Source: Ophiosphaerella korrae (Eukaryota > Ascomycota > Dothideomycetes > Pleosporales > Phaeosphaeriaceae). Taken from it: a stretch of 64,000 nucleotides of DNA. Position 1 is the stretch's first letter, and each line of letters opens with the position of its first letter. The position numbers and the translations under genes were made by a program. Below the pieces are notes generated by a model. The model did no database searches. It was not told the origin of the DNA and saw only the letters and a list, made by a program, of their open reading frames with translations. Of the stretch, positions 35,020-49,400 are shown piece by piece. The DNA is taken from NCBI GenBank assembly GCA_028456385.1, contig JALNQF010000147.1:47820-111819 (forward strand). The letters run 5' to 3'.

Positions 35020-35462
35020 TATTATAATACTAAGTAGTAAGTAAGCTATTATATTGTACGCAATTAGGCTAGGTAATATAGTGTAGTAGAATACGTAACT
35101 ATTTAGTAGTAAACGTTCTAGAGTAAACGCTCTAAAGTAAACGCTCTTAAATAAGTACTTAGGAGTAAATACTCTAGAGTAAGCGCTTAGGAATAAACAC
35201 TAGATAGTAAGTATATAAGAACATTAATAGACCTTTATAGACTATTATATTTAATCTATTCTTTACTTCTTATCTTAATAGAGTATTATAACTAATACTT
35301 TAATTAGATTCTTATCTATCTATTAATACTTATATAACTTATAATACTCTAATAAAAGCTAACTATTAATTAAATTAAGTAACTAACTTATTTATTAACT
35401 TTACTTATCTTATAGAAGCTTACTTACTCTTATTACTTTTACTTAGTTCTTAGGACTTAATA
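35020..35462 (+). repeat. family-A LTR without target duplication
   Basis: 443 bp, starting TATTATAATACTAAG and ending GGACTTAATA, with a decayed 14-bp array at about 35110-35200. The flanking bases (ATTTT on the left, TCTAG on the right) do not match. The left neighbour is gag of C on the - strand, the right neighbour RT of D on the + strand. Confidence 0.9.
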
Positions 35463-38400
35463 TCTAGTAGTTTATATCTATATTATCTACTTAAATAATA
35501 TCTTTATATACTCTAATAATAAAGAAGATTCTATTACTTAGATTAAAAAAGTACTAGATACACTTTTTAAATAAAAACTCTACTATAAAGTAAGTATATA
35601 TACTTTTAATACTAAATAAGTTAAGTTTTTAGGCTATATTATTACTTTAGAAAAAGTAGTAATAAACTTAGTAAGAGTAAAAACTATTAAAAAGTAGCTA
35701 AAACTAGAGAGCTATAAAGATATTATAGTTTTTCTTAGGTTTACTAACTTCTATAAAAAGTTTATATATAAATACTCTAAAATAGTTAAGTTTTTAGTAG
35801 ACTATATAACTACTATATAGGCTTTACTACTAACTTAGTAGAGTTCTAAAAGTAAGCTAATTATAGTAAAATATAAAAAAATAAAAAAAAGCTTTACTTA
35901 CTAGTATAGACTATTAAGCTAGCTAAATTATATTTAATTAGTATTCTTTTAATAAAAAGAGAAATTATTAAACTTTTTAGTTTTATAGTACTTTAACCTA
36001 AAAAAGAACTTAATAGTTATAAGAGATATATTAGAGTTTATAATAGTAGTAATTGTTTTTTAGCTTTAAATAGTAAAGTTAGTAACTAATTACTATTATA
36101 AACTAGTAGTGTTTTAGAGTAAAAAGTTCTTAAGATCTTCTTTAAGATAGTATATATATAATAAAGAATTAAGTACTATAGTTAAATTTTTAAAAATATA
36201 AGAATACTATATTAAATATACTCTATTAATAATCTTAGTACTCTCTAATTATAATAATCTATAGTACTTTATAAGTACTAAAAAATTTTTTTTTTAAGTA
36301 AGCTTACTAAGTAAAAATGCTTATTAGGTTTAATTTTAAAGTTAAATATAAACTAAAATAAGTAAACTTAGTAGATAGGTTATAAAAGTAGTAAGTATTA
36401 TATAACGTAATATTACTTATACTATTATAAAAGCTTTAGATCTAAGCTATCTAAAAGTTTAGAACTTTAAATATCTATTTTTAGAAAGTATTAAAATATA
36501 ACTACTCTAAAAAAGACTTTATAAAGACTTATTAAAACTCTAAAAAAGCTAATATACTTAAAATATAATTTTTTAACTAGATATTAGAACCTAGTAATAT
36601 ATTACTATTTAGTATACTTTTCTCTACTACTATTAATAGTAATAAAGTAAGAAGTATTATATTTAAAGCTAAGTAATTTTATAAATTTATATTAGAGCTT
36701 ATAAAAGCTATAATATCTAGTATTTTATTTTTAAATAGTTTTATATATAAAGTAATATAAGTTAAAAATACTTTTAATCTAGAAATTTAAGAATACTTTT
36801 TAGAGTTTATCTATTAAGTATAAAGAAAGAATATAGCTTATCTTATATATATAGTAAAGAGCTTCTAAGAAGTAAGTAAAGTAAAGAATAGTAACTATAA
36901 CTAAGAGTTTAACTTTAGTAGTATTTTATATAAAAGTAAAAAAGTATAGATTTTTATTAATATATCTCTTTACTAAAATATTTTATAAAATAACTATACT
37001 AGCTTAAAAAGTAGTTTCTATAAAACTAATAAGACTATAGACTTACTAAAGTATAAGTATTATTAGTTACGTTTTTTCTTAGATATTTATAACTATATTA
37101 AGAAATACTCTATATATTAACTATATATAATTTAAAAGTATAAGCTTTAAAGAATACTAGTACTACTACTAGTACTAATAATAGTATAGTATTGTTTTTT
37201 ATTAAACTTTCTAATAGACTTACTAGTCTTAAGAGATATAGAAAAAAATAAGTTTATCTTAATTTTAGTACTTATAAACTAGTTTATAAAGTATAATTAA
37301 TACTTTTTTAAAAGTAAAATACTTATTATATAAAGAGTAGCTAATTTATAAATAAATTAAAACTTTTTAAAGTAAAGTCTTCTATATAACCTACTATTAA
37401 ATAGAAGGTCTATCTTTATAAGCTAATTCTAGTCTAATATATACTATTACTTTAATATTAATTATTAATTATGTATAGCCTTTTACTTATAAAAAAATAA
37501 GTAAACTTAAAAGTAAAACTAAAAATTAGAAATATACTTATAGATCTATATAAATTACTAGTATAATATCTAAGTATTATTATATTTATATATAGAGTAT
37601 ACTTATTATTTAAAAAAGTATTTAGTATATAGCTAAAGATATATACGCGTAGTATTTATTATAGATTTTAAGAGATTAAATATTATTTTTAATAAATATT
37701 AGCTAAAGTAACTAGACTTCTTATAAAATATAAATAGAAAAGATTTAGTACTTTAGTACTAAGTTATAAGATACTTTAATTAATAGGCTAAAATATAAAA
37801 AGTAGTAAAACTAAGTTTATAGTAAACCTAGACTTAAAATAAAAAATAGTATAATATAAAAACAGAAAATATATACTTTACTAAAAGTAAAGAAGTAATA
37901 TTAAAAGTAAAGAATATTATTACTTACTACTTATCTAAGAAATTTAATATATAATATCTTAGACTATTTATAATTAATAATAAGATAAGTAAGCTAGTAT
38001 ATAAGTTTAACTTCTTTCTATAAATATCTTAAATATATCTTATATTTAATATAACTATATTAGAACTATAGTATACGCTATTACTAGAAGTAAATTTTTA
38101 ACTAGAAAATATATAAATCCTAGATAATATTATCTTCAGAGATTAATATAAAGTTAAAAGAATCTTAGATTATAAAGATATAAAAGCTAAAAGAAAAGAG
38201 TACTTAATTAAATAGCTAGGCTAGTCTATAGAAAAAGCTACTTAAGAGTAAGCTAGTAACTAAAACTATTACGTAGCTATATTATAAGAATATAAAAAAT
38301 CTACTATAATAAGTACTTCTAAGATAAGTTAGAGCTACTTTTAGATAGAAAAAGTAATAAAAAAAAAGCTAGAAAGTAATTTTTATAAAAAGTAAAGTAT

Positions 38401-38802
38401 AAGTAGTATAGATATAATAAGAGTAATTATAATAAAACTAATTAGTTTTAACTTAAGTACTAATAAAGTATAAGATAAGTAAAGTAATAAGCTAGATTAG
38501 AGAATAACTTATAACTAGAAGAAAAAAATAATCTCTTAATCTATAGAGTATATAGATAAGAAATAATTATAGATTAATAGAGTAGTATAAGTATATAAGT
38601 AGTAATAATACGTATTATAAAGATAGTATTAGTAAACTAATCTCTAACTAAAAGTAATAATATATTAATTTTATAAAAATTATTCTATTATTTATAATTT
38701 TATTATTTAATTACTATATATACTTTAGTTATTAACTTTTAATCTACTATAAACTCTTTCCTAAGAAGTTACTTGTAGTTAATAATAGGTAACTCTATTA
38801 TA
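35463..38802 (+). mobile_element. D: 5'-truncated Ty3/gypsy fragment with 3' LTR
   Basis: It begins abruptly at the RT catalytic box, YLNNIFIYS at 35488 (YLDD with both aspartates changed to asparagine). It continues through VKFLGYIIT, FTNFYKKFIYKYSK and RNase H and integrase remnants to a B-like LTR at 38404-38802 (399 bp, ending CTATTATA). Everything before the RT box is missing. Very strongly RIP-mutated. 38803-38929, between D and E, is AT-rich with no feature seen. Confidence 0.8.
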
Positions 38803-38929
38803 CTTTACTAATCTTAGTTATTAGAAAAAGTAAAGTATAATTAGTATATAGTCTAAGCTAATATAATAGTAGAAAGTATAACTAAAAAAAAAAAGTAAAG
38901 TACTTCTAAGTAGTTATAAGTTAGATAAC

Positions 38930-40996
38930 TATAATAAAGTTAATTATTATTAACTATTAGTAACTATAAAGGAGTTATAGTAAATAAAGAGTTAATAGGT
39001 TAGGTATAGAAGTAATTAAGTAATAGGCTTATAAATAATAAGATAATATCTTATAATATTAAAGTATTATTACTTATAGTTATTTATTAAATTACTTATA
39101 CTATCTAAAGGATTTATTTTACTACTAACTATATACCTATATTTTATATATAATCTAAAGTATAAGTCTATAGATTACTTATATTATATACTCTAATTAT
39201 AGGTTACTACTTAATCTAAGTTATTACTTAACTTATCTTATACTCTATTAGTACTTATAATAAAACTAATTAGTTCTATTAAGATTTCTCTTATTATATC
39301 TATAATACTATTCTATCTTTTAAGTAAGTTCTTATTTTCTTATTCTATAGCTAAAGTTATTAATTATATTTTTTTATTAATATAAAGTTTTTTATTCTAT
39401 TATTTTTTACTTACTAAATCTATACTTTATTATCTTTAGTTAGTAGATTATATATAATATAAGAGTATTAAAATATTTTTCTATTCTTATTACTACTTTC
39501 TAAAAACTAAATCTATTTATTATATTTTTATAAATAATAGTTAGGCCTATAAGCTATATATTTATATAAACGTTTATAGTTTATATAATATTTCTAGATT
39601 TTTTTTAGCTAAATATAAGTATATTATAGTTACTTTTATATCTAGACTAAGTAATAATAGAGAAAGCTATTAACTATAATAAAAAGAAATTACTATTAGA
39701 AATTATAAAAGCTAAAGCTAAGTATAATTAAATACTAAGTATATAGATAAAAAATTATACACGTTTAGTATATCTTTAGAAGATAAAGGCGTATAATAAT
39801 AAAAAGTTAAATATATAGTTAAAAGCTCTTAAAGCTAAACTTAACTTAGAAAAAGCTATTAAAGCTACTCTAGCTCTTCTCCTAGTATATATTCTTAGTA
39901 CCTCTATTTTTATTACTAATAGTATTAGTTTTCTTAGTTTACTACTAAGTAGATTAGAAGATTTTAGCTTTAAAAGTCTTCTAGTTTCTTAAAGTAGTTA
40001 AAGTTATCTTCTAGTTTCTATATATTTTCTTATAGTTTCTCTTTTTTATTTATACTTATCTATTTTACTAAGTAGTATTATCTTCTATTATAAAACTAGT
40101 ATACTAAAATCTTTTTTACTTTTTATTCTCTATATATATTTATATTTTATAGTACTATCTCTAGTAATACTATATAATATATAAAGTATATTCTTATCTT
40201 ACTTAGTAACTTTAAACTTATATAGTTTTATTTTTATATAGTTTAGTTTTAAGCTAACTTATTTACTTTTAATATTTTTTTAAATTTACTATACTTTTTT
40301 CTTCTTTTTAAATTAGGGTTTCCTTCTATATTTTTTATTATAGTACTTTACTATTTTATTTTATAAAAACTCTATATCTTATCTTAATTATTTATATATT
40401 TTTTAGTATCTAGTATATAATAGCATTAAATCTATAATTTATATAGAAGAGTAATACTCTTATTTCTATATTCTTTATACTATTATATTCTAACTATACT
40501 ATAAGTAGTAGTTATACCTAGTTATTTTAGTTATAGTTAAAGTAGTATCTTAAGTACTACTCTACTATCTAATTTATTTATTCTAACTATCTAACTATAT
40601 ATAGATAGAATATTATTAATATTTAATATATAATTCCTAATTCTACTATTATTATTCTCTAAAGTTTTAATATAAATCTTATATCTTTATCTATAATAAT
40701 ATTATCTAGAATACTATACTAGCTAACTATAGTTACTAAAACCTAGTATATAATAACTTCTATCTTACTTTTCTCTTTATATAGCCTAAAGTATAAATAC
40801 TTTATAAGCTTATCTACTATTATTATAATTTTATTTTACTTAACTTTTAATATTAAATCTTTTAACTAAAGTAATTTTATAATAAAATCTATTATAATAA
40901 CTTTTTATAAGTACTTTAGTACTTTAACTAGTTATAGTATTCTATATAGTATATATTTATTATACTTATTTTAGTAGTATTTTATATAATCTTATA
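38930..40996 (-). mobile_element. E: 5'-truncated B-like fragment with 3' LTR
   Basis: 3' LTR at 38930-39307 (378 bp, TATAATAAAG to CTATAATA). Then the - strand 3' region, chromodomain and integrase C-part, ending at 40996 in CTTATA, where F begins. The retained 1689 bp of interior correspond to roughly the last 1.8 kb of B. Confidence 0.78.
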
Positions 40997-43900
40997 TATA
41001 ATAGGTATACTAGAGTTATCTTCCTAATAACCTTTAGAGTTATTAGTAGATTATAAAGTAATAATAAAAGCTTATATTATAATTAGTAATAACTATAAAT
41101 AATAGTTAATTTATGTGTATAATATTAAGTATTAGTATTCTAGGTTAGAGATTAGATTACTAATATTATCCTAATAATATACATCTTATTAACTATATAC
41201 TTATACTAATCTATTTATATAATACTATAGATTACTACTAATCTATTTATATATAACTATAGATTACTTTAATCTATTTATATATTTTTATAGATTACTC
41301 TAATCTATTTATATATAATTATAGATTACTACTATATATCCTAGTTATAAGTAGTTTCCTAATTAAAGTTATTACCTTACTTGTCTTATACTTTGTTAGT
41401 ACCTAAGTTAAGACTAATTAGTTCTAACTTAATTTCTCTTGTTACGCCTATAATACTATCTCTTTCTTAAGGTAGGTTCTAGTTTATCTACTCTAAAGCT
41501 AAAGTTATTAACTTAGTTTCTTTATTAATATAGAGCTCTTTATCCTCCTTTATACTTACTAAATCTACTCTCTATTAACTTTAATTAGTAGATTACGTAT
41601 TATATTATAGTATTACTATATTTCTTTATTTTTATTATAAGTCTTTAAATCTTCTTATAGAGTATTTTTCTTTAAAGTATAGAAAAGCTTATAAAGTATA
41701 TATTTATATTAATACTTATATATCTTATAATCTTTCTAGCGTATCTCTTATAGAATATAGGTTAATAATACTTATTTACGCGTCTATACTTATTTATAAT
41801 TAAAAGAGCTATTAACTATCTTTAAGATAAACTATCTAAAAAGATTACTAAAGCTAAAAAAGAACGTAATTAGATTCTAAGTATATAAGTAAAAAATTAT
41901 ACTTATCTAATTTATCTCTATAAAATAAAAGCTTTAAACAATAAGAAGTCTATTACATAGGCTACTCTTATAGAGTCTAAGTTTAATTTTAAAGCTATAG
42001 TAAAAGCTACTCTTATTACGTTAAGTATTTCTATTACTTTTCTATCTAGTAGTAGTATTATTAATTTTCTTAGTTTACTACAAGGCGCTCTAAAAGGTTT
42101 TAATTTTAGAACTTTTCTAGTTTCTTAAAGTAATTAAAGTTATCTTCTAGTTCCTATATATCTTTCTATAGTTATCCTTTTTTATCTATACTTATCTATT
42201 TTACTAAGTAGTAGTTCTTACTATTATAGAACTAGTATTCTAAGATTTTCTTAACTTCTTATTCTTCTTATTCTCTATATATATCTACTTTATATACTAG
42301 TAGTTCTATATTCTATAGTACTATTTTAAGTAGCGCTATATATAAAGTTAATTATATTCTTATTTTACTTAGTAGCTTTAGTTTAAATATAACTAGTGTA
42401 ACTTTTTTCTTAATTTTGTATAGTCTTATTTTAACGTAATCTAATTTTAAACTAAGTTATTTACTTTTTACGTTTTTCTTTACTAACTATACTTTTTCTC
42501 TCTTTCTAAATTAAAGTCTCTCTTTATATTTCTTGTTATAGTACTTAGTTATATAATTATATAGGAATTCTACGTTCTATCTTAGTTATATATATCTCTA
42601 AGTCTATTAGTAAAGTTTTTTCCTTTTAGAGACTAAAATACTTTAGATTTTAGTAATTAATATTCGCTAGAGTTAAATCTTTAATTTACGTAAAAAAGTA
42701 ATACTTTTATTACTATATTCTTTGCGCTATTATATACTAACTATACTATAAGTAATAGTTATACGTAGTTATTTTAGTTGTAGTTAAGGTAGTATCTTAA
42801 GTATTATTCTACTATCTAATTTATTTATTCTAATTATCTATCTATTTATAGGTATAATATATAGTAGATATTATATATTATATTTCTAATTACGCTATTA
42901 TTATTCCCTATAGTTTTAATATAAATCTTATATTTCTATCTATAATTATTTTATCTAGTAGTTTATATTAACTAATTATAGTTTCTAGAACCTAGTATAT
43001 AGTAACCTCTATCCTACTTTTTTTTATATAGTCTAAAGTATAAGTACTTTATAAGTTTATCTACTATTATTAGGATTCTATTATACTTAACTCTTAATAT
43101 TAAGTCTTTTAACTTAGGTAACTTTATAATAAAGTCTATTATAATAACTCTTTATAGCTATTCTAGTATTTTAACTAGTTATAGTATCTTATATAGTACG
43201 TACTTAGTATACTAATTTCTATAGTATTCTATATAGTCTTATAGTACTTCTATTACTAGTTATCTTACTCTTAGAATATAATAGTCTTATAGTAGCTTAT
43301 CTAATATTTTGTTAATACTTTAATATCTATATACTAGTAACTTATAGAATTATTATATAAATTCTCTTTATATCTTATTTAGTATATATATTCTTCTATA
43401 TACTTATATAATTTCTTTTTAAATCTTAAACTTTTTTATTTCTTTAGAGGCTTTTTCTATTTCTTTTTAAATTTATTTATCTAGCTTACTACTCTTCTTT
43501 TTAAGTATTATAGCTATTTTAAGTATATTTAAAACTAAATATCTTTCTTTCTTCTTAACTAGAACTATACTAGTAGTACTTACTTCTTCTTATAAGTCTA
43601 GTCTTCTACTTAAAGTATCTATAAATTAATTATCTTTAACCTTAGTATATATTATTTCTATATTAAATATTAATAGAAACTCTTACTATCTTATATAGTA
43701 TTATAATAGATCCTTATTTATTATAAATCTTATAAGATTCTTATAGTCTATATAGACTTTTATTTAGTACTTTACTTTTTATAAGTATACTCTCTATTAC
43801 TTAAATACTTTATAGATTACTAGTATTTCTTTATTATAAATTAAGTAGTTAAGCTCTACTAGCTTTATTTTCTTAGAGAAGTACTTAACTAAGTATTTTT

Positions 43901-46460
43901 TTTTAGTCTTTAGGTCTTCCTATATTAGTACTATCCTATAGACTAAGTTAGATACGTCTATTTTTACTATTACTAGTAGGTCTAGATTATATATTCTAAT
44001 AACTAGGTTTTCTATAAACTTTCTTTTAATCTTATTAAATACCTTATTATATTCTTTTATCTATTTAAATAGTATATTTTTCTTTATAAGTCTTATTATA
44101 GGTTTTATATCTTTAAACTATCTTACTATTAGCTTTCTATAAAAGTTTACTAACCTATAAAATTATTATACTTCTTTTAGGTTCTTTAGTATATAGGCTT
44201 TATTAGTCTATTACATTTTTTTTATAAGGAATTACTATTCTCTTTATATAAGTATTCTTCTTATAATAACTATATACTACTTTATTTATTCTTAGAATAG
44301 TATAAACTTTATTTCTTTAGGATTATATTCTTTCTAGTCTTTATACGCTTTCTCTATACTTATAACTAGTAAGTATTTCTAAATAAACTTCTATTCTTTC
44401 TTTTATTCTTCTATATCTATTATTATATAGATATTATAGCTATATATATTTAGCTAGGTATACTTTATACTTTTTATACTAAGCTCTTTCTTACTTTCTT
44501 ATAGTCTTTTAGAAGTAGCTATAGTAATCTCTTTATTTAGTACTAGTTTTTTAGCTTAGATTAATAGTAACTAAAGTTATTCCCTTTCTAAATCTTCTAT
44601 TAATAGGTCTATTACGTATACTCTTTCTTCTAGCTACGCTATTATTCTACTTTCTTTTATTACTACTACTCTATTCTTCTATAAGAACTATCTTACTCTC
44701 TATTTACTAAAAAGATATATATAGTAGTTATCTTTATAATAAAAGGTCTAGTAGAGTATTATATATTATATTTCTTTACTCCTAGCTACTTTTTCTTAAG
44801 GTTTAGCCTATACTTATAGTACTTCTTTTTTCTTCTTAGTTATCTTTAACTATATTTCTTTATCTTTTTTATAGTCTTTACTTTTATAGTCTTTTATAAA
44901 GTATTTTAGTTTTCTATATTTCTAGTATACTATATCTTTTTTTTTCTATAATTAGTAGTCTTTTATATAGTAGCTTTTCTTACTATAGTTAAAGTATATA
45001 AAGTTTTTATTCTTCTTTCTTTTTTTATTCTTATTAGTATTAAGGATTATAAGGTCTCTAACGTCCTAGTTTCTAAGTTAGCTTCTATACTTGTTTTTCT
45101 TCTATTCTTAAAGATTATTATTAATTTATATTACCTATTATTTTAGAGCTTCTAGTATCCTAGGTTTCTTTATATAGATTATTTTATATTAGATTTTTAT
45201 ATTTAGTCTTTATTTAAATTATAATATTAGAGCTAATTTATTTTATTCTATATTTTAGAATAGTTATTTAAACTATAATACGTATTTTAGAATACTCTTA
45301 CTTTATATAAGCCTTTTAAGTTTTTTTTCTACTTATTAGGTAATATCTATATCTCTAAATACTACTCTTATTCGTCTAGTAAAGTATTTATAACTTCTAA
45401 AGATTACTTTAGTTTTATCTTTCTATATTATTAGGGTATATATTATATAATCTATCTAGTAAGGTTTAAACTATCTTATTATATCTTCTTTAAAGTATAT
45501 TCTAATATATATTACTTTCTTTTCTTTTATATTATAGTATAGTACTTATATATCTATCTAGAGTTATACTAATACTATAAAAGGTCTTACTTTCTCTTTT
45601 ATTCTATTAAACTTTTTAAGAATAAGTATCTTAAGTAGTTTCTTTAATATACTTATCTTTAGTATTTAAGTAATTAGTTCTATCTAGTTCTAGCCTTTAA
45701 TAATAGCTTTAATTTATACTTTATTTTATATTATATAGTTTTATAGTTACTTGTTCTATATTTCTAAAGTGTTAATTACTTTCTTTATATCTTTTATATC
45801 TAAGATTAGATTAGTTATATAATCTTTAATTATTTCCTTTATAGTACTATTTAATTTATAACTACTTTTAGGTACCTTAGCTATTTATTTAGTTAAACTT
45901 TCTACTATTATATTAGCTAGACTATACGCTACTTATACTTTACTTCTTATAATAACTAAATTTTTAAAGTGTAATAGGTATACTAAGGTTAACTTCCTAA
46001 TAAACTTTAGAGTTATTAGTAGATTATAAAGTAATAACAAAAGCTTATATTATAATTAGTAATAACTATAAATAAAAGTTAATTTATATATATAATATTA
46101 AGTATTAGCGTTTTAGGTTAGAGATTAAATTACTAATATTATCTTAATAATATATATCTTATAAACTATATACTTATACTAATCTATTTATATAATACTA
46201 TAGATTACTATTAATCTATTTATACGTAACTATAGATTACTACTAATCTATTTATACGTAACTATAGATTACTTTAATCTTTTTATATATTATTATAAAT
46301 TACTCTAATCTATTTAGACGTAATTATAGATTACTACTACGTATTCTAGTTATAAGTAGTTTCCTAATTAAGGTTATTACCCTACTTATCTTATACTTTG
46401 TTAGTACCTAAGTTAAGACTAATTAGTTCTAACTCGATTTCTCTTATTACGCCTATAATA
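40997..46460 (-). mobile_element. F: B-like retrotransposon with two unequal LTRs and an internal deletion
   Basis: LTRs at 40997-41455 (459 bp) and 45970-46460 (491 bp). The 32-bp difference is one extra TAATCTATTTATA...CTATAGATTA unit (four versus five units). The interior is 4514 bp against 6181 bp in B. The sequence jumps at about 44184-44192 from the RT region straight to the gag-protease side, so the RT core is gone. Gag with knuckles (about 44870-45000) and the integrase and chromodomain side remain, riddled with stops. The flanks do not match (TTATA left, AAAAA right): the left flank is E on the - strand, the right is gag of G on the + strand. Confidence 0.85.
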
Positions 46461-49400
46461 AAAAATAAAATAAATACTATTTTTAAAAGTTATAAATACT
46501 TTATATAATAAATAAAAGTAGTATTTAGAAATATATATTTTACTTAATAAGTAAAAGAAAAGCTTAAATAGTTTTAATAAAATAAAAGTATTTTAGAATA
46601 TATATTATTATTTAAATAACTATTATAAAATATAGAATAAAGTAAGCTAGCTCTAATATTAAGATTTAAATAAAGACTAATATTAAGTATCTAATATAAG
46701 TTAATTTAGATAGAGAAACTAAAGATTTATAAATCTCTAAAGAGATAAGTAATATAAGTAAATAAAAATCTTTAAAAATAGAAAATATATAATTATAAAA
46801 GATACCTTAGTAATAATAATAAAAAGGACTTTATAATACTAGATACTAATAAAGATAGTAAAAAGAAAAGTAAAAACTTTATATACTTTAACTATACTAA
46901 GAAAGGCTACTATATAAAAGATTATTAGTTAAAGAAAAAAAAATAGTATATTAAAAATATAAGAAACTAAAATACTTTATAAAAGACTATTAAAGTAAAG
47001 ATTTAAAAAAAGAAGCCTAGTAAAAGATAACTAAAGATAAGAAGAAAGTACTAAAAGTATAAGCTAAGCCCTAAAAAAAAGTAGTAGTAAATAGAAAGTT
47101 ATAGTATATAATACTATAAGGTAGACTTTATACAAGATAACTTAATAAGGTAGTTTTAATAATTAACTAAAAAGAGTAAATAGTAAATAAAGCTATCTAA
47201 GTAAGTACTAGGTATATATACCTAGTAGCTTACTAAGCGCTAACTAAAAGTAGAAAGGTAGTTAAATATTAGTAAGTTTATAATATTAGTAAGTTTACTA
47301 TATTAGTAAGTTATAAACTTACTAATATTAGTGCGAAAATAAGAGATATAAGGGATAACTCCCTTATAAATACTTAACTAAACCTTTTATTATAATAATA
47401 ACTACTATATATACTTCTAAAGTAAGTTAGAAAATAGTTAGTTTTTATAAAAAAGAAAAAAAGTAGTAATAAAAGAATAAACTTAAGACTAGCTTAAAAA
47501 GATTAAAAGTTTAAAAAGAAAAAAGCTTTTAGTACTTTTAATTACTACTAAAAAACTAGTAAAAAATAAAGAAACTACTTTAGTTACTTTTAAAGAACTA
47601 TAAAGTAATAAAAGATATAGAGTATACCTAGTTAGATATATAAAGCTATAATAGCTATAGTATAAGAAGTATAAGAAAACCTATTATATAAGAGTAATTT
47701 ATTTAGAAATACTTACTAGTTAATAGTATAGAGAAAGTAAATAAAGACTAGAAAATATATAATCTTAAAGTAATAAAGTTTATAATATCCTAATAATAAA
47801 AAGAGTAATATATAGTTATAGTTAAAAGAATATAATAGATAAATAAAGTATATATACTAAATATACTAGTAGTATACTATACTCTAGTAGAAATAATACT
47901 TAGAAAAGATAATTACTAGAAAGGAAATAATAAAAAGGTAAATCTAGAATATTTAGAATACTTTAAAGTAGTATAAGTATTATACCTAAATAATAGGTAC
48001 TATATATATAATTAGCTTAAAGAGAGAAATTATAACTAGCTAGTATACTAAGAGAGCTATAACTATATATAAGTAATAGAAAGTAAATATATTAAAAGTT
48101 AGAAAGTAATTAAAATACTAAACAAAGAGTATATAGTAATTAAACTAAAAAAAAAACTATCTTAGGAATATATTTTAATAAAACCTTAGTATAAATATAT
48201 AAATAATAAATACCTAAAATATAAAGAATATAAGTATAAAGTAAAGTAATAGCTTAAGAAAAGTAAATAATTTATAAAATAGCTTATTTAAAAAAAACTT
48301 ATAAGTACTATAAGACTATATATTATAAAGATAAGTACTTTTTAAAAAAAGAAAGTATAAATTATAATTAATAATAAAGCTACTAAGAACTTTATAGAAA
48401 ATTTTAAAATATATTATATAACTATAAAATACCTTTAATAATTAAGTCTACTTAAAAGAAAACTATTTTAGATACTTATAAAGGTTAAAATAGTACTCTT
48501 TTTATTAAAACTAAAAAACTTAAAGATTAAAAGTCTAGTTATAGATAAAATAATAATTAATAATAAATAAAATATAATCTTAAAGATACTATAGTTATAG
48601 ATAGTAAATCTAAGAATTAATTATAGAATATAAATAATTAGTTACTTTAAGAATAATATATTAAAAGCTAATATAAATATATAAAAAGGAGATTTCTTAA
48701 ATAAATATAAAAAGTAGGAAAAATAGCTTATAGAGACTAAAGACTACTTTATTAAATATTAGCTATAGGGCTTAGTAATAAACTTTATAGAAGAAAAAAA
48801 CGTAAGTTAAAGCTTAGTTTATAGAAAAATAGAAAAAAAATTATAGATTAATTAAGCGTTTATTAAAAATATTAAGAAAAAAAGATAGATATAAAACTTT
48901 TAATCTTTAGTAGTATATTAACTTATATTTATAGATAAAAAAAAGATAAGTAATAAAAGACTTTACTTAGACTTTAAAAAGATAAATATAATTATTAATA
49001 GAAACTAATACTCTTTATTAAATAGAGATAAAATATAAGATAGGCTATAGAAATCTTAAATCTTTATAAAGTTATATATCTAGAACGTATACTACTAAAT
49101 TATAATTAAAAAAAGTATTAAATTTAAAATAGAATTATAAATATAATATAGAAAATTTAAATATACTAATAGTATTGTAAGAAAGAATAAGTATAGTCCT
49201 TAGAGAATACCTAAATATATTTATATTTATATACTTAGATAATATCCTTATATATTTAGAATTAGAAGAAGAATACGTATAATATATATATAAGGTACTA
49301 GAGAGACTAGTAAAAAATAACCTATTTTTTAAAATAAAAAAGTATAAGTTCTATATAAAAGAGATATACTACTTTAGATTTATTATAGAACTAGAAAAAA

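Noticed and set aside
35463..40996. Single inversion explaining fragments C, D, E and G
   Set aside because: The breakpoints fall at different places in the elements (gag, RT box, integrase), so the halves are not complementary; several separate events are needed.
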